Shown here: piece after piece, positions 41,412 through 49,599 of the stretch
How the letters are laid out: each line of letters starts with the position of its first letter
Numbering within the stretch: position 1 is the first letter of the stretch
Origin: Streptomyces sp. NBC_01689
GTDB taxonomy: Bacteria; Actinomycetota; Actinomycetes; Streptomycetales; Streptomycetaceae
Direction of reading: 5' to 3'
Length of the DNA stretch: 64,000 nucleotides
NCBI RefSeq assembly: GCF_036250675.1
Contig: NZ_CP109592.1
Span: forward strand, 8,122,001-8,186,000
Made by a program: the position numbers and the translations under genes
The notes under the pieces: model-generated
Database searches by the model: none
What the model was told of the DNA's origin: nothing
Seen by the model: the letters and a program-made list of their open reading frames with translations, nothing else

Positions 41412-41652
41412 ATGGCAGCCGCCCTGCTCACGCACCGCGCGGGCGGCCACGTGACCGTCTCCTCCGCCGGGACTCTCCCGGCCGCCGACGTCGAGCCGGT
41501 CGTCGTGCAGGTGCTGACCGAGGCCGGTGTGGACATGGCCGTGGCGTTCCCCAAGCCGCTGACCATCGAGGTCGCGCAGGCCGCGGACGTCGTCATCACG
41601 ATGGGCTGCGGGGGTGCCTGTCCCGTGCCGGCGGGGGCTGGGCTCGGGGTCT
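41412..41652 (+). pseudogene. arsenate reductase / low-molecular-weight phosphatase fragment
   Basis: The plus strand encodes MAAALLTHRAGGHVTVSSAG, LPAADVEPVVVQVLTEAGVD, AFPKPLTIEVAQAADVVITM and GCGGACPVPAG. This matches thioredoxin-type arsenate reductases from just after the catalytic loop (normally CVHNAGRSQ) to the GCGDACP region. The catalytic cysteine loop and the C-terminus are missing. Not functional. Confidence 0.75.
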
Positions 41653-41861
41653 TCGGCGCCCGGCTCTGGCAGCGGTTCACATCGCCCTCCGGCAGGGCAA
41701 CCAGCACAGGCAGGGGCCCGACGGCCCATGCAGAGGCACGAGGACGCGCCAGTGCGATGTCCCGCACAGCACGGGCCATGCCCCGGTCCTCCCGGCCGGG
41801 GCCTGTTGCACCTGCGCGTGCGCTCCATGTCTCAGCACTGGCTCCAGAGTCGCAGTCGGTG

Positions 41862-43286
41862 TCAGACGGGGAGTGTCAGCCGGAAGGTGGTGTGCCCTGG
41901 GCTGCTGGTGACGGTGACGGTTCCGCCGTGGGCGGTTATGACGGCGTGGACGATGGCGAGGCCGAGGCCGGTGCTTCCCGTGCTGCGGGAGCGGGCGTGG
42001 TCAGCCCGGACGAAGCGTCCGAAGATGTCCGGCTGAAGCGCTTGGGGGATGCCTGGGCCGTTGTCGCTCACGCTCACGATGACACTCGTCTGATGGGCGG
42101 TGAGCCTGATGGTCACCTCGGTGCCGGGCGGGGTGTGGGTACGGGCGTTGGCCAGGACGTTGCCGATGACCTGCTGGAGCCGGTGGGCATCGCCTGTGAC
42201 GGTGATGGGCTCTTCGGGGAGTTCGAGGAGCCAGCGGTGGTCGGGTCCTGCGGCGCGGGCGTCGTCCGTGGCGTTCAGGATCAGCAGGGTCAGATCGACC
42301 GCCGAGTGTTGGAGGCTGCGTCCGGCGTCCAGTCGTGCGAGGAGGAGCAGGTCGTCGACGATGCGGGTCATGCGTTGAGACTCGCCGTCGATGCGTTCCA
42401 GAGCGTGTCGGACCTCGCCGGGAACGGGGCCGTGGTGTCGCAGGGCGAGTTCGGCGTGGCCCCTGATGTTGGCGACAGGGGTGCGCAGTTCGTGGCTGGC
42501 GTCGGCTGCAAACTGCCGGAGTCTCTCCTCGCCGGCCTGACGCCGGGTGAGCGCGTCCTCGACGTGGCCGAGCATGTGGTTGACCGCTGTGCCGACCCGG
42601 CCGACTTCGGTGCGGGAGTCTGTGTCCGCGAGCGGCCCGGGCATGGCGATCTCGCCGCTGGCGAGCGGCAGACTGGCCACCTCGGCTGCCCGGGCGGCGA
42701 CCCGTTGGAGGGGGCGCAGAGAGATCCGTACCCACACGGCTGCGGAGATGCCGGTGATCACGAGGGCAGTGCCGAACAGAACGGATTCGACCGCTTCGAG
42801 GCGGTGCACCGTCTCTTCCACAGGGTGCAGGGGCAGACCGGTGATCAGGATGTCCTGGTCGTCGCCGTGGACAGCCGTGACGCGGTAGGCGCCCAGGGTG
42901 GAGAGGCGGATGCTGTGTCCGCGGCCGTCGGCGGGGATCCCGGCCAGGGCGTGGCGATCCTCGGGGGTCAGGCGGAGAGGTCGGTCGGCGGCGTCGTCGA
43001 CGACGGCGGCCTGGGTGACGGTGCCGTCGAGCAGCCGGGCACCGAAGGTCGATTTGGCCGTGCCCCTGGTATCGGGGCGGTTGTCGGCGTCGGGCTCGGC
43101 TTCGTGTTCGAGGCTGGCGGCGAACCGGCCGCCCGAGGTGGTGAGCTGTTCGTCCAGGCGCCCCATCAGGAAGCCGCGCAGCGCGAGGGCGGTAATGATG
43201 CCGACAGCCAGACAGGCGAGGGCGAGGAGTGCGACAAGTCCGGCGGTGAGCTGGCCGTACAGGGTGCGGGGCGGCAGGCGTCTCAT
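41862..43286 (-). CDS. sensor histidine kinase
   Basis: A 474-residue membrane kinase. A first membrane segment (QLTAGLVALLALACLAVGII) is followed by an external sensor domain of about 120 residues, then a second segment (FGTALVITGISAAVWVRISL), HAMP, H-box (DASHELRTPVANI, His265), N-box (RLQQVIGNVLANARTHTPPG), DNGPGIP and GSTGLGLAIVHAV. It would phosphorylate the response regulator encoded upstream. Its ATG overlaps that gene's stop (ATGA). The adjacent divergent flavin redox operon is the likely target (inference). Confidence 0.93.
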   Translation of the reverse strand: MRRLPPRTLYGQLTAGLVALLALACLAVGIITALALRGFLMGRLDEQLTTSGGRFAASLEHEAEPDADNRPDTRGTAKSTFGARLLDGTVTQAAVVDDAADRPLRLTPEDRHALAGIPADGRGHSIRLSTLGAYRVTAVHGDDQDILITGLPLHPVEETVHRLEAVESVLFGTALVITGISAAVWVRISLRPLQRVAARAAEVASLPLASGEIAMPGPLADTDSRTEVGRVGTAVNHMLGHVEDALTRRQAGEERLRQFAADASHELRTPVANIRGHAELALRHHGPVPGEVRHALERIDGESQRMTRIVDDLLLLARLDAGRSLQHSAVDLTLLILNATDDARAAGPDHRWLLELPEEPITVTGDAHRLQQVIGNVLANARTHTPPGTEVTIRLTAHQTSVIVSVSDNGPGIPQALQPDIFGRFVRADHARSRSTGSTGLGLAIVHAVITAHGGTVTVTSSPGHTTFRLTLPV

Positions 43287-44017
43287 GGGGATTCCGGCTT
43301 GAGGACGTAGCCGACGCCACGCACGGTATGGATCATGGGGATGCGTCCGGCGTCGATCTTCTTGCGCAGGTAGCTGATGTACAGCTCGACGACGTGGGCG
43401 CGGCCGCCGAAGTCGTAAGCCCAGACCCGGTCGAGGATCTGGTCCTTGGACAGCACCCGGCGCGGGTTGCGCATGAGGAACCGCAGGAGCTCGAACTCGG
43501 TCCGGGACAGGGCGACGGTGACCCCGCCGCGTCTGACCTCCCGGGCTTCCTCGTCCATGACGAGGTCGCCGACGGTGATCCGGCTCGTGCCCGGATCGGC
43601 GGTCATTCCGGCTCGCCGGAGCAGACCGCGCAGCCGGGCCAGGACTTCTTCCAGGCTGTAGGGCTTGGTGACGTAGTCGTCACCACCGGCGGTGATGCCG
43701 GCGATGCGGTCCTCGACGGAGTCGCGGGCGGTCAGGAACAGCACACACACGCTGGGGGCCTCGCGTCTGAGGCCGCGCAGCACCTGCAGGCCGTCGAGGT
43801 CGGGCAGCATCCAGTCCAGGACCACCGCATCGGGCCGGAAATCACGGGCGGTCGTGAGTGCGGTCGCACCGTCCCCGGCGGTGCGGACCTGCCAGCCCTC
43901 CCCGGTCACGACCCCGGCGAGGACGTCGAGAACGTCGGGTTCGTCGTCGACGACGAGGATCCGCACGGGTTCTCCGTCGGGGCGGTGCAGAAGCGGTGTC
44001 GTACGCGGCTCGTCCAT
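43283..44017 (-). CDS. OmpR-family response regulator
   Basis: A 244-residue regulator. The receiver domain has VVDDEP, phosphorylation site Asp68 (VVLDWMLPDLDG) and KPYSLEE. The C-terminal winged helix is SRTEFELLRFLMRNPRRVLS, DQILDRVWAYDFGGRAHVVE and LRKKIDAGRIPMIHTVRGVG. The ATG at 44017 has AAGGAACC upstream. An 18-bp inverted repeat in the divergent region (44066-44129) is the best candidate for its binding site. Confidence 0.93.
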   Translation of the reverse strand: MDEPRTTPLLHRPDGEPVRILVVDDEPDVLDVLAGVVTGEGWQVRTAGDGATALTTARDFRPDAVVLDWMLPDLDGLQVLRGLRREAPSVCVLFLTARDSVEDRIAGITAGGDDYVTKPYSLEEVLARLRGLLRRAGMTADPGTSRITVGDLVMDEEAREVRRGGVTVALSRTEFELLRFLMRNPRRVLSKDQILDRVWAYDFGGRAHVVELYISYLRKKIDAGRIPMIHTVRGVGYVLKPESP

Positions 44018-44065
44018 GGTTCCTTCAGCATCCCCCGTCGCGGACGGCTGATCGGTGAGCCAAGG

Positions 44066-44129
44066 CTCTGAGTTTCTTCTGAATCGACGCCGAGGGCGGC
44101 CCGGAGGCGGTTTCAGAAGGTACGCAGAG
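44066..44129. promoter_or_regulatory. 18-bp inverted repeat between the two-component system and the flavin operon
   Basis: CTCTGAGTTTCTTCTGAA (44066-44083) and TTCAGAAGGTACGCAGAG (44112-44129) match as inverted arms at 15 of 18 positions, 28 bases apart. They lie 50 bases from the regulator start and 60 from the reductase start. Confidence 0.6.
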
Positions 44130-44189
44130 GTTGGGCTGTGAGGCTGGCCGCCCATCACCGGAAGCGGGTCCCCTCCCGCAGGAGCCGCA

Positions 44190-45554
44190 GTGACCACGAT
44201 GTTCACCACCACCACACATGCGAGCCGCGGGATGCGCCACCGGCGCCCGCGGCGCAGTGCCGTGCCCTTCTTGGCCCCGCTGCTGATCTGGGCCGGCGCC
44301 GCCGGAGTGGTGGCCCTGTGGTGGAGCGACACGGCCACGGTGGTCGGCCCGGCGGGGTGGCTCACCGGCGCAGGGCGCATCACCGGGCTCCTGGCCGGCT
44401 ACGCCTGTGCGGTGCTGCTGGCCCTTATGGCCCGCGTGCCGCTCCTCGACCACACCATCGGAACGGATCGTCTCGCACGCTGGCACGCTTTCGGCGGCCG
44501 CTGCACGATCTCGCTGGCCCTCGCCCACGCCCTGCTGATCATCTGGGGCTACTCACTGACGTCACACACGAACTTGGTCAGTCAGACCTCCACGCTCGTC
44601 CTGCATTACCCCGACCTCCTCAAGGGCACGGCCGGCTTCCTGCTGTTCCTGGCCACCGGAGTCCTCTCGGCCCGCGCGGCCCGCCGCAGGATGAGTTACG
44701 AGACCTGGCACTACCTGCACTTCGCCACCTACCTGGCCGTCTTCCTCACGTTCGGCCACCAGCTCTCCAACGGTGCCGACTTCGTCGGCAACCGCTCCGC
44801 ACAGATCGCCTGGTACACGCTCTTTCTCGGCGTCACGGCGCTGGTCGCGTGGTACCGGTTCACCGTGCCACTGCGGCGCGGGCTGCGGCACCGCCTGCGC
44901 GTCACCGCAGTCCATCCCGAGGCCCCGGGCATCGTCTCCGTTCACCTCACCGGTGAGCATCTCGATGAACTGGGCGGTGAACCAGGGCAGTTCCTGCGCT
45001 GGCGTTTCATGAGCCGCGGGCTGTGGTGGACCGCGAATCCCTACTCCCTCTCCGCACCCGCGCACCCCAGTCATCTGCGCATCACGGTCAAGGCCGCCGG
45101 TGGTCACAGCGCCGCGCTCGGCCGCCTCACACCGGGCACCCGGGTGTGGGCGGAAGGACCGTACGGTGGCTTCACCGCGAACCGCCGCAGCGCTTTCAAG
45201 ATTCTGCTCATGGCCGGCGGCGTCGGTATCACGCCTTTGCGGGCACTCTTCGAGACGCTGCCGGGCCAGGTGACCCTTGTCTACCGGGCCCGCCGCACAG
45301 AGGACCTCGCTCTGCGCGCTGAGATCGACGCGATCGCCGCCCGCCGACGGGCCACCGTGCACTACGTACTCGACGAACCAGGCGCAGGCTCGGCCCATTT
45401 CACCCCCCAGGGCCTTGCGGCCCTGGTCCCGGACCTCGCCGCACACGACGTATACCTCTGCGGCCCACCCGGAATGACGCAGTCCGCCATTCAGGCCCTG
45501 CGTGACGCGGGCGTCCCGGCACGGCGCATCCACCACGAGTCGTTCGCGTTCTGA
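44190..45554 (+). CDS. ferric-reductase-like transmembrane flavoprotein
   Basis: A 454-residue protein. The first 230 residues form about six helices of the ferric-reductase type with haem-ligand candidates (RWHAFGGRCTISLALAHALL, SYETWHYLHFATYLAVFLTF GHQL). This is followed by a ferredoxin-reductase module: flavin site NPYSLSAPAHP, LRITVKAAGGHSAALGRLTP, nucleotide-binding MAGGVGITPLRALFETLPGQ and YLCGPPGMTQ. It would pass electrons from NAD(P)H across the membrane. The GTG start has AGGAG upstream. The downstream FMN-binding protein is the probable electron acceptor. Confidence 0.9.
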   Translation: MTTMFTTTTHASRGMRHRRPRRSAVPFLAPLLIWAGAAGVVALWWSDTATVVGPAGWLTGAGRITGLLAGYACAVLLALMARVPLLDHTIGTDRLARWHAFGGRCTISLALAHALLIIWGYSLTSHTNLVSQTSTLVLHYPDLLKGTAGFLLFLATGVLSARAARRRMSYETWHYLHFATYLAVFLTFGHQLSNGADFVGNRSAQIAWYTLFLGVTALVAWYRFTVPLRRGLRHRLRVTAVHPEAPGIVSVHLTGEHLDELGGEPGQFLRWRFMSRGLWWTANPYSLSAPAHPSHLRITVKAAGGHSAALGRLTPGTRVWAEGPYGGFTANRRSAFKILLMAGGVGITPLRALFETLPGQVTLVYRARRTEDLALRAEIDAIAARRRATVHYVLDEPGAGSAHFTPQGLAALVPDLAAHDVYLCGPPGMTQSAIQALRDAGVPARRIHHESFAF

Positions 45555-45564
45555 GGAGACCCCC

Positions 45565-46008
45565 ATGCGCCGAGCCGTCCTCGCCAGCACCGGGATCAGC
45601 GCCCTGATCGTCACGCTGCTCGCCCTCAAACCCCACCAGTTCCCCACCCTCGCCGGCGGCGTCACGCGCACGCCCACGACCTCGCCATCCCCGCACACCC
45701 CGACGGACACTTCGTCGGGCGCACCCGCGGGAACCGGTACGTTCACCGGGGATCCCGTCGACACCCGGTACGGAACCGTGCAGGTCGCCGCCACCCTCAG
45801 GGCGGGGAAGATCACCGCTGTCAAGGTGCTGCAGGCACCGAACCAGAACGGCCGAGACCAGCAGATCGCCGCCTACGCGCTGCCCCGTCTCACCCAGGAG
45901 GCGATCGACGCGCAGGGCGCGCACGTCGACGCCGTCTCCGGCGCCAGTTACACCAGCCAGGGCTACATCCAGTCCCTGCAGAGTGCCCTGGACCAGGCCC
46001 ATGTCTGA
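45565..46008 (+). CDS. exported FMN-binding protein with covalent-flavin motif
   Basis: A 147-residue protein. It has an N-terminal signal or anchor (AVLASTGISALIVTLLALKP), a Thr/Pro/Ser-rich linker, then an FMN_bind domain (GDPVDTRYGTVQVAATLRAG, IAAYALPRLTQEAIDAQGAH). The end VDAVSGASYTSQGYIQSL carries the S-G-A-S-x-T motif in which ApbE attaches FMN to the Thr, here Thr130. It lies 10 bases after the reductase and overlaps apbE by eight bases. It acts outside the cytoplasmic membrane. The ATG at 45565 has GAGGAG upstream. Confidence 0.9.
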   Translation: MRRAVLASTGISALIVTLLALKPHQFPTLAGGVTRTPTTSPSPHTPTDTSSGAPAGTGTFTGDPVDTRYGTVQVAATLRAGKITAVKVLQAPNQNGRDQQIAAYALPRLTQEAIDAQGAHVDAVSGASYTSQGYIQSLQSALDQAHV

Positions 46009-46765
46009 CACCGTCATCGGACTACGCCACGTCGAGCATGTGATGGGCACCGTCTTCTCCTTCGACATCCGGGACGAACCCACCGTCGCCATCCGCGATG
46101 CCCTCGCCGAGGCCGTTCGGCAACTCCACCACGTTGATGCCGTGTTCTCCACCTACCGGCCCGACAGCCACATCAGCCGCCTCGAACGCGGCGAGATCAG
46201 CCTTCACGACTGCCCTCCCGAAGTCCACGAAGTGCTGTCCCTCTGCGCGCAGGCCACCCACGACAGTGCCGGATGGTTCAGCGTCACCCCGGACGGTGTC
46301 CTCGATCCGTCGGGGCTCGTCAAGGGCTGGGCCACCGAAGCCGCGTCCCAATTGCTCCACGAAGCCGGCGCGCACCACACGTGCGTCAACGGCGGCGGCG
46401 ACCTTCAGCTCCGCGGCCAGCCGGCCAACGGCACTCCGTGGCGCATCGGCATCGCCCACCCGCTGCGCCGCAGTGAACTGGTCACCGTCATCACCGGCCG
46501 TGACCTGGCTGTTGCCACCTCGGGCACCGCCGAACGCGGCGCCCACATCCTCGATCCACACGACAGCACACGCGCCACCGCGTTCGCGTCCCTCACCGTC
46601 ATCGGCCCACGCCTGACCACAACTGACGCTTACGCCACCGCGGCGTTCGCCAGGGGCGAGGGCGCACGGGACTGGGTGGAATCACTGGACGGCTACGAGG
46701 CGCTCGCAGTTCTGCCCGACGGCCGCATGTGGCAGACCTCAGGATTCAGCCGACATGGATCCTGA
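46001..46765 (+). CDS. apbE: FAD:protein FMN transferase
   Basis: A 254-residue ApbE protein: VMGTVFSFDIRDEPTVAIRD, VDAVFSTYRPDSHISRLERG, LDPSGLVKGWATEAASQLLH, VNGGGDLQLRGQ, TSGTAERGAHILDPHDSTRA, and metal-binding TTDAYATAAF. It transfers FMN from FAD to Thr in FMN_bind proteins; the product of the gene just upstream is the evident substrate. No signal peptide or lipobox is visible, so it may act in the cytoplasm before export or be exported in another way. The ATG at 46001 overlaps the upstream stop. Confidence 0.93.
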   Translation: MSDTVIGLRHVEHVMGTVFSFDIRDEPTVAIRDALAEAVRQLHHVDAVFSTYRPDSHISRLERGEISLHDCPPEVHEVLSLCAQATHDSAGWFSVTPDGVLDPSGLVKGWATEAASQLLHEAGAHHTCVNGGGDLQLRGQPANGTPWRIGIAHPLRRSELVTVITGRDLAVATSGTAERGAHILDPHDSTRATAFASLTVIGPRLTTTDAYATAAFARGEGARDWVESLDGYEALAVLPDGRMWQTSGFSRHGS

Positions 46766-46897
46766 AGCTGCACCAGGCCACATCCTCTTCCGCAGGGAAC
46801 GGGCGCCTCCCCATAGCGGCCACGGCTTGCTCCCGAAGCCCGGCGCACGACCACCTACCCCCTGTCCAGCGTTGAACACCCCCCGAAGGAGCCCCCT

Positions 46898-47419
46898 GTG
46901 GGACTCGACCTGATCAACGGCGTCCCCGCGCACGTCCTGTTCGTGCACGTCGTCGTGGTCCTGATACCCCTCACCGCTCTGGCGCTCGTCCTGTGCGCCG
47001 TCTGGCCCTCGGTCATGCGCCGTTTCGGTCTCGCCCTCCCGGTCCTCGCTCTGGTCTCCCTGGTCAGCGTGCCGCTGACGACAGACGCCGGCGAGTGGCT
47101 GGAGCGCCACGTTGGCAGCAACGCCCTCGTCCGCAAGCACGCCGAACTCGGTGATGAACTGCTCCCCTGGAGCATTGCCCTGTTCCTGGTGGCCGCGGCG
47201 GTGTGGTGGACCTACCGCCGCGCCGACAACCGCGCAACTGAGGCGACAGGGCCCACCACCCACAGCAGGGTGGCCACGCCGTTGCGTATCGCAGCCTCGG
47301 TTCTCTCCCTCGTCATCGGAGTGGGCGCAGGTGTGCAGGTCTACCGAATCGGTGATTCCGGCGCAAAGGCTGCCTGGCACGACGGCTACTCCGCCACCGC
47401 CCATCCCGACCACGGCTGA
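46898..47419 (+). CDS. DUF2231-like four-helix membrane protein
   Basis: A 173-residue protein with four membrane segments (HVLFVHVVVVLIPLTALALV, LALPVLALVSLVSVPLTTDA, ELLPWSIALFLVAAAVWWTY, IAASVLSLVIGVGAGVQVYR) and the H-x-x-x-V-H pattern near the start. DUF2231 proteins occur with redox enzymes and may bind haem; the function is unproven. The GTG at 46898 has AAGGAG upstream. It is the last gene before a perfect terminator and probably belongs to the flavin operon. Confidence 0.8.
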   Translation: MGLDLINGVPAHVLFVHVVVVLIPLTALALVLCAVWPSVMRRFGLALPVLALVSLVSVPLTTDAGEWLERHVGSNALVRKHAELGDELLPWSIALFLVAAAVWWTYRRADNRATEATGPTTHSRVATPLRIAASVLSLVIGVGAGVQVYRIGDSGAKAAWHDGYSATAHPDHG

Positions 47420-47425
47420 CACACG

Positions 47426-47467
47426 TTCGCTGAGACGGTCTCCCGGGCAGGAGACCGTCTCAGCGAA
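47426..47467 (+). terminator. perfect 18-bp hairpin terminator of the flavin operon
   Basis: TTCGCTGAGACGGTCTCC, CGGGCA, then the exact complement, seven bases after the last stop. Confidence 0.9.
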
Positions 47468-47821
47468 GCTGCTTCACATTGCCGGTGGGGGTGGTGGTGT
47501 TGGTCTCCAGCGGCCGTGCCCGTCGCGTCCCGGATCGCCCCTTTGAAGTCCTCGACGAGCCCGGCGGGGGCGTAGGCGCTCTCGCTCCTTACGGTGCGGG
47601 CGCGTACTCCACCATCTGCTGTCCGCACTCGGCGTCAGCCCCGCCAGGGCCTGGCGTGCGCGGCTGTCGACAGCCAACTGCCAGCGCAGCTTCGCCGCGA
47701 CCCGGTTCGCGGCATACCTTCAGCATGCGTCCTACGTCACCGGATAGGGCGCATTCGTCGTACCGGCGCCGGCAGCGACCCGCCGACTTTCAGGCTGGGC
47801 CACGCGGGTGCATCGCCCTAG
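47468..47821. other. 354-base gap with a dispersed repeat
   Basis: No complete gene. Positions 47542-47569 match 19539-19566 at 26 of 28 bases. On the minus strand the area reads AYAPAGLVEDFKGAIRDATG, possibly part of an unknown decayed gene. The right end borders the IS481 element. Confidence 0.4.
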
Positions 47822-48762
47822 GTGTATTGACCCGAAGCGTTGTTCACACGGCTGATCGGTGGGTGGCCGCCGAGTGCGGTGTGGCAGCGGTGGTGGTTGT
47901 AGGTGTGCAGAAAGTCTGCCAGGGCCGCGGTCCGCTCGTCGTTGCTCGTGTAGGGCCGCAGGTAGGCCCACTCGTCGAGCAGGGTGCGGTTGAAGCGTTC
48001 GACCTTGCCGTTGGTCTGCGGCCGGTAGGCGCGGGTGAGCCTGCCGGCCGCGCCGAGGTCGGCCAGTGCCCCTCGCCAGGCGAAGCTCTCGCGGTAGGGC
48101 CAGGCGTTGTCGGTCAGAACCCGCTCGATGCGGTCGATGCCCGATGCGGCGAAGAATGCTGCGGCCCGGCGCAGGTGTCGGCCTTCTCGTCGCCGTGGAT
48201 CTCGCTGTAGGCCAGGCGGCCGTGGTCGTCGACGGCGGAGTGGACGTGGTCGAAGCCCATGGAGCTGCGGGTGGCGCGGCCGGCCTGGCGGCCCGGCACC
48301 TTGTGGCCGCCGCCGTCGGGGATCCCGGCCGAGCTTCTTGACGTCCACGTGGACCAGTTCGCCGGGGCGGTCGCGTTCGTAGCGGCGGATGACCTGGCCG
48401 GTGGGCCGGTCCAGCAAGGCCAGGCGGTTCAGGCCGTGCCGGGTGAGGATGCGGTGCACGGTGGAGGCGGGCAGGCCCAGGATGGGGCCGATGCGTGCCG
48501 GGCCGAGTTTGCGGTCCTGTCGTAGCCTGCAGACGTGCGCCTCGGTGGCGGCTGCGGTCCGGTGCGGTGTCCTGCGGGGGCGGCTGGAACGGTCGATGAG
48601 TCCGCTCTCGCCCTCGGACCGCCAGCGCCGGATCCACTTGTGGGCTGTGGGACGGGAGATGCCCATCTCGGCGGCGGCATGGGCGACGGGACGGCCGGAG
48701 CGGACACGCTCGACGAGCAGGCGCCTGCCGTGAACGGTCAGCCGGGCATTACGGTGGGACAC
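47818..48762 (-). pseudogene. IS481-family transposase, frameshifted twice
   Basis: The helix-turn-helix start (SHRNARLTVHGRRLLVERVR, AHAAAEMGISRPTAHKWIRR) leads to the DDE region (ELVHVDVKKLG, IERVLTDNAWPYRES, YRPQTNGKVERFNRTLLDEW). Near 48325 an extra G shifts the frame; the true middle part (VPGRQAGRATRSSMGFDHVH, RLAYSEIHGDEKADTCAG) lies in another frame, and near 48170 the first frame resumes. Because the shifts compensate, a full-length frame stays open but with a scrambled core missing the second catalytic motif. The GTG start at 48762 follows GGAGG. The stop codon TAG comes from the CTAG target site. Confidence 0.85.
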
Positions 48763-48863
48763 GAAGGCCTCCGTGCGGTGAAGATTCGACACCTCCACCA
48801 CACACGGGGGCCTTCGCCACGATCAAGTCCGACCCGCGTTAACAACGCTCGTGATCAATACAT
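47822..48863 (-). mobile_element. IS481-family insertion sequence, 1042 bp, at a CTAG target
   Basis: Terminal inverted repeats begin TGTATTGACCCGAAGCGTTG (left) and TGTATTGATCACGAGCGTTG (right, read inward). The element is flanked by CTAG on both sides (47818-47821 and 48864-48867), matching the known CTAG preference and duplication of IS481. The transposase is frameshifted. It lies at the 5' side of a TetR gene remnant. Confidence 0.85.
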
Positions 48864-48867
48864 CTAG

Positions 48868-49285
48868 CGCCGTTTTCCGACTCGCGAGGACCTCCTGTCA
48901 GCCGTTCACCAGGCCAAACTCGATGACGCTGCCAGCGCTCTGGACGAGGCCGGACCCGAGACGGCCCCCTTCGCCATCGCCGTCCACCGCTTCGTGGAGA
49001 ACACCGTCGCCGTCGGCCGACGCTGGCCCGTGGACCTGCGAGTCCTCCTCGCCGAACAGCACTCACCGCAACCGCCACGAAGAACTCACCAACCGCGTCG
49101 GTGACCTCGTCGACCGCGGCGTGAGGTCCGGCGCCATCCGATCGGACCTGCCCACGAATTGGGCACGTGACGTCCTGATCACCCTTGTGGACCTCGCAAC
49201 CCACAACTACGAGGACTTGCCCCCGGGCCCCGGCGCCGACTTGGTCACCGACGCCTTCATCCAGGCCGCCGGCAACAAACCTTGA
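48868..49285 (+). pseudogene. TetR-family regulator remnant beside the IS481 element
   Basis: Directly after the IS the plus strand reads RRFPTREDLLSAVHQAKLDD, then IAVHRFVENTVAVGRRWPVD and LRVLLAEQ, and in another frame HEELTNRVGDLVDRGVRSGA and ARDVLITLVDLATHNYEDLP. This corresponds to a TetR protein from the end of its DNA-binding domain onwards, paralogous to 49600-50145 (RRFANLEALLSAVFQAKLDS, REWPVDMRLM). The N-terminus is missing and a frameshift lies near 49062. I found no matching N-terminal half on the other side of the IS. Confidence 0.7.
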
Positions 49286-49599
49286 TGCCGCACCTCGCCA
49301 CGCACTTCTTGCTGAGCTGTAGGCCTGCCAAGCGGCACGACGGCCACCGTGTTGCGACGTGGCAGCGAGGCAGCGTGCCGCTCATCCAGGGCACGGGCGG
49401 CATACCCGTTCGCGGGCATGCCGCCGTTGGCGGGCACGCGGTGCGGGCGACCCTCCGGCCCGGGTTTCAGTCGGGAGGACGGCACGGGCCTCTTCGGGAT
49501 CGATGATCCGGGGGTGGTCGACGCCGCCGTCGGACGCGGGGAGCCGCATGCTGGTGTCGCGGTCGTCGGGCCTGTCCTGTTCCGCGGTGGGTGATGGTG
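49286..49599. other. 314-base gap, no gene recognised
   Basis: This stretch lies between the TetR remnant and the convergent end of the intact TetR gene. I see no clear feature. Confidence 0.4.

Noticed and set aside
41262..43310. 682-residue open frame on the plus strand
   Set aside because: It is opposite a complete histidine kinase with all motifs. The Gly/Val/Asp-rich translation is what high-GC antisense frames look like.
44562..45824. 420-residue minus-strand frame
   Set aside because: It is opposite the ferric-reductase-like gene; no family features.
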